A stretch of 20,063 bases of DNA from CAZLMW01 sp964560875 (GTDB lineage Bacteria; Myxococcota_A; UBA9042): the NCBI GenBank assembly GCA_964560875.1, contig CAZLMW010000137.1, positions 1-20,063 of the forward strand. Direction: 5' to 3'. Below the pieces are notes generated by a model, which was not told where the DNA came from, searched no databases, and worked only from the letters and a program-made list of their open reading frames with translations. Shown piece by piece: positions 15,673-20,063 of this stretch (positions within the stretch are counted from its first letter, which is position 1; each line of letters opens with the position of its first letter). Both the position numbers and the translations under genes were made by a program.

Positions 15673-16808
15673 CTACCGATCGCCCGGGGTCTCGATGCCC
15701 CATGGCGATGACAGTTTGGCGCTGGTTTTGTCATGGCCTGTGTGGGCGATCGAACAGGGCAGCGTCTCTTTGCGCACGGTGGGCCGGTATCGCTTCAGCT
15801 CGGTGTTGCCAACCGACGCGGGCGCGGCCGTGATGGTCAGTCGCTTACCTGCCACGCCGTCGCTGGATCGACAGGACTCGCTGGTTCCAAATTCCGAATA
15901 CAGGCACATGCGCAGGTGCTTGCCACCGCCGGCGGCGACGAGCGCCTTGACGAAAGCCGGGCCGACAGAGGCGGACACGTGCTTGCCGAGCTTGGGCGCC
16001 ACGATGGCGGTCCCGGTGCGCCATCGCGACGGTTTGCTGGGGTCGTCGACATACCACCCAGCGGCCAACGAGGCGGTGCTCTTGGGCATGTCGTCAAGTT
16101 CGGTGTCGTAGAAGTTGAACAGCAGGGTCCTGCCCCCGTTTTTCATATCGCAGTGGAGCTTCGCTGGACCCGCCGGTCCGCTTGCGTCTGGATCGAGCAG
16201 AAACAGGCCGTCCGAGGCGCTCTTGTTCTTGGCCAGCACGTCTTTGCATGTCTTGCCTGCCGTCGCGACGCATTTTCCAGCGATACACGCGTTGCCGCTG
16301 CCGCACGCTGCGAGCGCAGTCGCCGCATAGTTGGTCACTGGCGGTGCGGTCCGTACCCGCGATGACGGCGAACGTGCCGGCCTTGCCCTTGGGGACACGA
16401 TGACCGGCCCAAATCGCGCGGCGGGCCGGCAACGTGACGACCGCCTCCCAACTCTCCGGTGCTGACGTCTGAGCCGGAACAAGCGACTCGTGATACGTCG
16501 TGGTGGCCGAACAGCTGCCCGCGGTGCAGGAATCGTCGGTGGTGCGGTCGTCGCCATCGCTACACACCGCATTGTCGTCGTTGATGTGCGTGCAGCCCTT
16601 GCCGGGTTTGGACTTGGTGCCTGGCTCGCAGCTGTCCGTGGTGCACACGTTGCCGTCATCGCACTTGATCGCAGCCCGAATCGAGCGGACCCGAATCCAC
16701 AGCGCCAGCATCGAGCGGACCCGAATCGAGCGGACCCGAATCTACGGCGACAGAAGCAGCTGCCGATAGTGACGTCAGCTTGAATGGCGGGTCCAATGTC
16801 GTTGTCAT
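15673..16808 (-). pseudogene. Cysteine-rich/fibrinogen-like domain protein broken by two frameshifts
   Basis: Three minus-strand frames read in succession. The first (from ATG 16808, with AGGG upstream) encodes a short hydrophobic start and DSGPL repeats to about 16660. The second (about 16665-16345) encodes KCDDGNVCTTDSC and CSDGDDRTTDDSC modules like those of the giant lipoprotein. The third (about 16345-15673) encodes CGSGNACIAGKC, then TCKDVLAKNKSASDG, GLFLLDPDASG and LHCDMKNGGRTLLFNFYD. That last part matches the start of a fibrinogen-related domain, and it runs to a stop at 15673. Both shifts are in the same sense (+1 or -2). Sequence quality drops or real decay could explain this. If intact it would be a secreted surface protein. 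The domain call is firm for the fibrinogen-like core and weaker for the start site. Confidence 0.65.
16681..16740. repeat. 15-bp tandem repeats coding DSGPL
   Basis: tcgagcggacccgaa occurs exactly at 16681, 16711 and 16726; the 15 bases between the first two are a diverged copy. On the minus strand the repeat reads Asp-Ser-Gly-Pro-Leu in one frame. The repeat lies just upstream of the first frameshift of the fibrinogen-like pseudogene. Confidence 0.8.
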
Positions 16809-16975
16809 AACGACCCTATGGACGAAGTCGCTGCGCGGACACGGTGCTCGCGCCAACCAATCGTCCGGGGGTGTAGCCGGTACACCCTGTCGTAATCAGG
16901 TCGTCGAGCGGGTCTCTTGGAACGCCGCCCACGGCGCGGTAGGTTGCCGGGTCGAGCGATGCGGCACAGGTGCAG

Positions 16976-17170
16976 ATGTCCGGCGGCGGCACCCCGGGCA
17001 ACAACCAGGCCCAGAACAAGCAATTCAAGGACGCATGTCGCGAGATCGGCCGGCAGTTGGGCACGCCATTGACCAAGGATCAGAAGACGCAGCTGCACCG
17101 CGCCATCTCCGGCGAGAACCTCGGCTACCACGAGATCGTCGAGGAAGGCCTCGCCATGTTCGGGGGTTGA
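16976..17170 (+). CDS. Orphan polymorphic-toxin C-terminal tip (putative)
   Basis: This 64-residue reading frame starts MSGGGTPGNNQAQNKQFKD and ends NLGYHEIVEEGLAMFGG. Its frame upstream meets a stop at 16940-16942. The Gly/Asn-rich lead, the QFKDACREIGRQLGTPLTKDQ helix and the HEIVEEGL ending resemble the extreme C-termini of Rhs-type polymorphic toxins that I recall from Myxococcota and Proteobacteria. This is pattern recognition, not a database match. No Rhs or other delivery domain precedes it, so it looks like a displaced tip or a stand-alone small protein. The next gene begins nine bases after its stop, the usual toxin-immunity arrangement. Confidence 0.5.
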   Translation: MSGGGTPGNNQAQNKQFKDACREIGRQLGTPLTKDQKTQLHRAISGENLGYHEIVEEGLAMFGG

Positions 17171-17179
17171 TCGACGGAC

Positions 17180-17632
17180 ATGAGCGAGATGACCCAAGAA
17201 CAAATCGATGCGGTCCTGGTGGCCGCGGCCGGACAGCGCGCCTGGGGTGGACGCCCGGGGCACGGGTCGATGTGGACCATCGAGCTCGGCGATCCACGGC
17301 CCGCTGATGAATTCGGCGTGGTGTACGGCGCATTTCACCTCTGGATCCAGGACTGCGCGTGGCGCATCGACGGGCCCGATGGCGTCGTGTTGGGCTCACA
17401 GGACGACCTGGGCAAGCTTGGGGCCGTGCTGAATCGCCTCGAAGACACCGCCGTCAGCGCCATCTCCGCCGCGGTTGACGGAGCGCTCGCCGTATCGTTC
17501 GACAACGGCCTCGTCGCGCGCACCTTCATGAACACGAGCGACGAGGAAAACTGGACGCTGAAGTTGCCCGACAATCGCTACATCACCGGCAGGGCCGGCG
17601 GCGGCGTCGAGATCGAGTCGTCATCGGCCTGA
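17180..17632 (+). CDS. Putative immunity protein next to toxin tip
   Basis: The ATG at 17180 follows the toxin-tip stop by nine bases, giving a 150-residue acidic cytoplasmic protein with no signal peptide. It has alternating strand-like segments: GVVYGAFHLWIQDCAWRIDG, GVVLGSQDDLGKLGAVLNRLEDTAV, ALAVSFDNGLVARTF and NWTLKLPDNRYITG. This order (LWxxxCxWRI, then GSxDD, a helix, FDxGLxxRTF and a ExxWxLxxPD strand) matches a recurrent bacterial family of unnamed beta-rich proteins that I have seen beside secreted toxins. The immunity role is inferred from size, charge and position. It may instead be a solitary hypothetical protein. Confidence 0.65.
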   Translation: MSEMTQEQIDAVLVAAAGQRAWGGRPGHGSMWTIELGDPRPADEFGVVYGAFHLWIQDCAWRIDGPDGVVLGSQDDLGKLGAVLNRLEDTAVSAISAAVDGALAVSFDNGLVARTFMNTSDEENWTLKLPDNRYITGRAGGGVEIESSSA

Positions 17633-17954
17633 TGTGCTTGGAGACCCTGCATCCGGCCCAAGATCACACCGGACCGGGTCATACCCGCGGGCGTTGTTAC
17701 GGGTTCATTGCGAGCGAACCGTCGAACTCAACACCGCCCGGAATCGACGTGCAAACCGCAGCTCGGACAGAACCGTTGTTCGCTGGACGATGTCTGCGCC
17801 ACGTGTCCCCCCCAAACCGCGCGGACGACAGCAACGTTGCCGGACCGCCGCGCCCCTTCAAGCACCGATAGCGGCAGGATGCCACGCATCGACGGCGTGG
17901 CGAAACGGCGCTTTCTCGATGGACGTCCGGCTGGTCGAGGCCCATATTGTGGGC
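17633..17954. other. Intergenic stretch, no supported gene
   Basis: These 322 bases lie between the immunity-like gene and the secreted Sel1-like protein. The frame of the downstream gene is open through most of it, but the translation is Arg/Pro/Ser-rich and lacks folded-domain text. The stretch should contain the promoter of the gene at 17955, yet no clear elements are visible. Confidence 0.4.
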
Positions 17955-18920
17955 ATGCCAACGTCATTCTTTGCCGCAAACCTGGTGGCCCAGAGCGCGG
18001 TCGTCGGCCTGCTACTCGCCGCTTTTTGCGCAGCGCTGACGACACCGGCGTTGGCGTCATCGCGGCGCCGCGAGCCGCTGCATCAATTGATCGCCGAAGC
18101 GGATCTCGTCGCGCTCGTCACCTCCGAGCACATGGCCAACGTCGTCAATTCCAAGGGCGACTCCGGTGTGCCGTCCGGCACGCAGGGATTGACCAACTTT
18201 CGCGGCTCACGCACAGCCGCTTTCGATGTCACCGTGCGTGTGCAAAGGGTCGTGATGGCGCGCCCAGGCACGCCCAAGAAGGGGGCCGCGCTCAAAGTCC
18301 GGTACACCCGGCGGCTGCGGTCCAGCGCGGATTGGGGCGACGTGTTCCCGGTTGGCGCCACGTACCTCGCGCTCCTCAAGCGCAGCGGTGGACAATGGCG
18401 GTCGCTGACGGTCAAGGCGTTCACCGCGTCATCGTTCGGCGGTCCGCTGTGGCGCCATCCGCAATCACGCGGCACCTACTGGCTCCACATCACCGATTGG
18501 TATTTCGGGGGGTTGGCGTTTCCGCGCCAGTTGTCCCTCTCGTACGGGTGGCTGCATACGGGCCTGCCCGATGATCGACACGACGGCTCGCTGTCTCGGT
18601 TCACTGCGTGGTTCACGCTGCGAGACTTCCAGTCCGTGAAGTGGTCCGAGGTGGCGAAGAAGGACTATCCCGATCTCCGCGAAAACCGCGACGTCGTGCC
18701 GCCACGAAACATCCCGACGTACGCCGAGGCGCTCCAATCCGGCACGGCAGCCACAGTCGCCCGGTGCCGCGCGGGTGACGTCGGCAGCTGTGTGATGATC
18801 GGGCTGCTCTACCGCGAAAAGCTGCGCCCCGGCGTGCCGTCCGCAGCCATCTTGCTGCTCGCCCCCGGCTGCGTCTGCGGCGACGTTCGGGCGTGCAGTC
18901 CTTCCCCCAAAGCCCGCTAG
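17955..18920 (+). CDS. Secreted protein with C-terminal truncated Sel1-like repeat
   Basis: From the ATG at 17955 the product has 321 residues; the frame is open far upstream but that part lacks coding character. Residues 1-34 are a signal peptide (SAVVGLLLAAFCAALTTPALA) with cleavage before SSRRR. Residues 36-280 form a domain beginning LIAEADLVALVTSEHM and including AAFDVTVRVQRVV, ALKVRYTRR and VGATYLALLKR. This is the pattern of a widespread secreted beta-rich domain whose proteins begin with an ADxVxxG strand and carry a GxxYLxFL strand. The C-terminus has CRAGDVGSCVMIGLLYREKLRPG, a Sel1-like repeat, then a second partial unit (GDVRAC) cut by a stop. The protein may therefore have lost further repeats. 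Function is unknown. Confidence 0.7.
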   Translation: MPTSFFAANLVAQSAVVGLLLAAFCAALTTPALASSRRREPLHQLIAEADLVALVTSEHMANVVNSKGDSGVPSGTQGLTNFRGSRTAAFDVTVRVQRVVMARPGTPKKGAALKVRYTRRLRSSADWGDVFPVGATYLALLKRSGGQWRSLTVKAFTASSFGGPLWRHPQSRGTYWLHITDWYFGGLAFPRQLSLSYGWLHTGLPDDRHDGSLSRFTAWFTLRDFQSVKWSEVAKKDYPDLRENRDVVPPRNIPTYAEALQSGTAATVARCRAGDVGSCVMIGLLYREKLRPGVPSAAILLLAPGCVCGDVRACSPSPKAR

Positions 18921-19039
18921 CCACCGCTAGCGACAATGCCGGTCACTTAGGGTGTAAGCCACTGATTCTCAGTGCTTTCCGGGGCGCCTATCGCCTTGGG
19001 TGCAACGGTCGTTCACATCCGATTCACGCCACTTTCTGA
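18921..19039. other. Intergenic, nothing seen
   Basis: No coding frame, palindrome or terminator shape is visible between the Sel1-like gene and the cysteine-rich fragment. Confidence 0.4.
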
Positions 19040-19219
19040 CGCGATTGCCAGGCCATCAAGTGTGCGCCCGGCTACGTGTGTGGCCAGGAGCTGATCTGCA
19101 AGCTGCCCGGCGCGCTGGGCGGACCGTGTGTCGCCAACTCTGAAGGCAGCGGCGAATGCGCCGGAAAAGGCGTCAACTGCAACACGGACAACGTGTGCGA
19201 GCGCAGCTGCGGAATGCAG
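19040..19219 (+). pseudogene. Fragment of a cysteine-rich repeat protein
   Basis: The open frame between the stop at 19037-19039 and the stop at 19265 reads CQAIKCAPGYVCGQELIC, then KLPGALGGPC, EGSGECAGKGVNC and NTDNVCERSC, a dense run of ten cysteines in about 57 residues typical of secreted disulphide-rich proteins. It has no start codon with ribosome binding site, no signal peptide, and loses cysteine-rich text after about 19219. It is probably the relic of a gene related to the giant lipoprotein. Confidence 0.55.
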
Positions 19220-19251
19220 GTGTCGCGCCGCATTGGGCGCGCTGATGGCCG

Positions 19252-19410
19252 CTACGACGGCTCTTGAGTTTCAGTCTTGGCCGCTGCCGCTGCAGCCTCC
19301 TGGGCCTCGCGCTTCTTGGCAGCCTTGGCAGCCGCACGGGCCTCGCGCTTGGCCATCTTCCGCTGCTCACGCTCGCGCCGCTTGTAATCCTTGCTCGGTG
19401 TGACTGCCAT
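19252..19410 (-). CDS. Small basic Ala/Lys/Arg-rich protein (52 residues)
   Basis: The ATG at 19410 has an excellent ribosome binding site (AAAGGAGCTGAAG directly upstream). The 52-residue product starts MAVTPSKDYKRREREQRKM, continues with KREARAAAKAAKKREAQ, and ends KTETQEPS. It is almost wholly helical and strongly basic in the middle, like small nucleic-acid- or membrane-associated proteins. There is no signal peptide. I do not recognise a family. The strong start signal and clean frame in an otherwise decayed region argue that it is expressed. Its end overlaps the relic reading frame on the other strand. Confidence 0.7.
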   Translation of the reverse strand: MAVTPSKDYKRREREQRKMAKREARAAAKAAKKREAQEAAAAAAKTETQEPS

Positions 19411-19566
19411 CTTCAGCTCCTTTCGTGGGCGGACCTGTCACGCTCACAGAGCGGCGATCCGGGTGGGCCGTGTAACACGAAGGCGCCATATCACAAACCG
19501 ATTCGTTGTGACCGCGGTAGTGCGCGCCGATTCACGGCAGCGCGAAAAAGCGGTGCCGAGGCGGAG

Positions 19567-19770
19567 GTTGACGCCGATGTGGCGCACCTTGCCGGCGTCC
19601 TGCAGCTCCTTGAGCGCGCCGATGCTGTCCTCGATCGGCACGCCATCGCCCACGACATGCAGCTGGTAGAGGTCGATGCGTTCGGTCTTGAGCCGCCGCA
19701 TCGAGTCGTGGCACGCTCGCTTGAGGTGGTCCGGCCGCGTGTTGCTCCGCCATTGCCCGGGTCCTGGGCG
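19567..19770 (-). pseudogene. Aldo/keto reductase core fragment
   Basis: About 67 residues match the middle of an aldo/keto reductase: RPDHLKRACHDSMRRLKTE, then RIDLYQLHVVGDGVPIEDS, then IGALKELQDAGKVRHIGV. In the family these are helix 4 to strand 6 of the NADPH-dependent TIM barrel. The N-terminal strands with the catalytic Asp and Tyr are absent, and after HIGVN the frame turns to unrelated text. The family is normally near 300 residues, so this is a relic. Confidence 0.8.
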
Positions 19771-19888
19771 CGTCAAGCCGCCTCCCAGACCGGTCGGTCG
19801 AAACGAAACGGTTGAAATGAACCGATTGAGCCGCGGTGGGAGCTTCTGGGTCGCACGATGCCGGCGCGCTTTCACGCATGGCGCGTGA

Positions 19889-20062
19889 TCAAGGCCGCGA
19901 CGCCGCGCAGAGGCAGCTCATCTCTCGCTCAACAGCCAGCGCCAAGCGGGCACGACTTCGATTTGTTGTGTCAGGCCCACCGCTCAGGCTCCCGTTCAGG
20001 GCCCATGCAGAGTAGATGTGCGCGGCGAGAATGGCGATCCGCTCTTCCGCTCCCGCTCCCGC
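19889..20062 (-). CDS. Possible partial reading frame running off the window edge
   Basis: A frame open from the window edge to a stop at 19889-19891 gives 57 residues (EERIAILAAHIYSAWALNG, later ARLALAVEREMS). It begins with Gly-Ala repeats from the CCCGCT hexanucleotide array. The first part is an amphipathic helix, the last part is unconvincing. It may be the end of a protein lying mostly outside the window, or chance. Confidence 0.25.
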   Translation of the reverse strand, partial: AGAGAEERIAILAAHIYSAWALNGSLSGGPDTTNRSRARLALAVEREMSCLCAASRP

Positions 20063-20063
20063 T
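20042..20063. repeat. Hexanucleotide CCCGCT repeat at window edge
   Basis: The last bases read CTTCCGCTCCCGCTCCCGCT, at least two and a half CCCGCT units reaching the edge. The array may continue outside the window. Confidence 0.5.

Noticed and set aside
17728..17790. CPSCG-like zinc-ribbon text on the minus strand
   Set aside because: Only one complete Cys pair, surrounding text is Arg/Ser-rich and has no start signal, so it is likely chance.
1..20063. CRISPR array, rRNA, tRNA, phage attachment site or complete insertion sequence
   Set aside because: No regularly spaced repeats, RNA gene signatures or transposase gene were seen.

Overview
The window is a high-GC, accessory-looking stretch of a bacterial chromosome. 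It most resembles Myxococcota (the former Deltaproteobacteria). The reasons are a giant secreted protein built from CDDGxxCT cysteine modules, a Ser/Thr protein kinase fused to a WD40-like propeller, an FHA/winged-helix partner, an FGE-fold protein with a membrane anchor, a Sel1-like protein and a fibrinogen-like domain. A run of 100 N at 7908-8007 marks this as a draft scaffold, probably from a metagenome. The taxonomic call is inference from gene content; there is no rRNA or marker gene.

Layout. Positions 1-206 hold three nested or adjacent palindromes that look like REP/RAYT-type mobile repeats. A hypothetical coiled-coil protein (326-1009, +) converges on a membrane-anchored FGE-sulfatase-fold protein (1030-2019, -). 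Across a divergent intergenic region lies an envelope block on the plus strand: a TPR/Ala-Lys-rich membrane protein (2376-3353), a 1322-residue cysteine-rich lipoprotein (3435-7403) and a small lipoprotein (7470-8089). The small lipoprotein is split by the assembly gap, and the two gap edges are identical over 55 bases, so the gap is most likely an unmerged overlap.

Next comes a compact minus-strand operon, in transcription order: FHA-winged-helix protein (13579-12680), Ser/Thr kinase with WD40-like sensor (12693-9520, overlapping the FHA gene by 14 bases), ketosteroid-isomerase/SnoaL-like protein (9483-9079) and luciferase-like oxidoreductase (9031-8147). A plausible reading is that the kinase senses an envelope or periplasmic state and signals through phosphothreonine to the FHA-winged-helix protein. 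Why the two metabolic enzymes share the transcript is unknown. A small acidic protein (13752-14093, +) is divergent from this operon.

The right third is decayed or rearranging. It holds a two-LysM N-acetylmuramidase without a signal peptide (14275-15585, -), a frameshifted cysteine-rich/fibrinogen-like gene (15673-16808, -), an apparent orphan toxin C-terminal tip with a candidate immunity gene (16976-17170 and 17180-17632, +), a secreted protein ending in a cut-short Sel1-like repeat (17955-18920, +), a fragment of another cysteine-rich protein (about 19040-19219, +), an intact 52-residue basic protein (19252-19410, -) and a core fragment of an aldo/keto reductase (about 19567-19770, -). The window ends in a CCCGCT hexanucleotide repeat.
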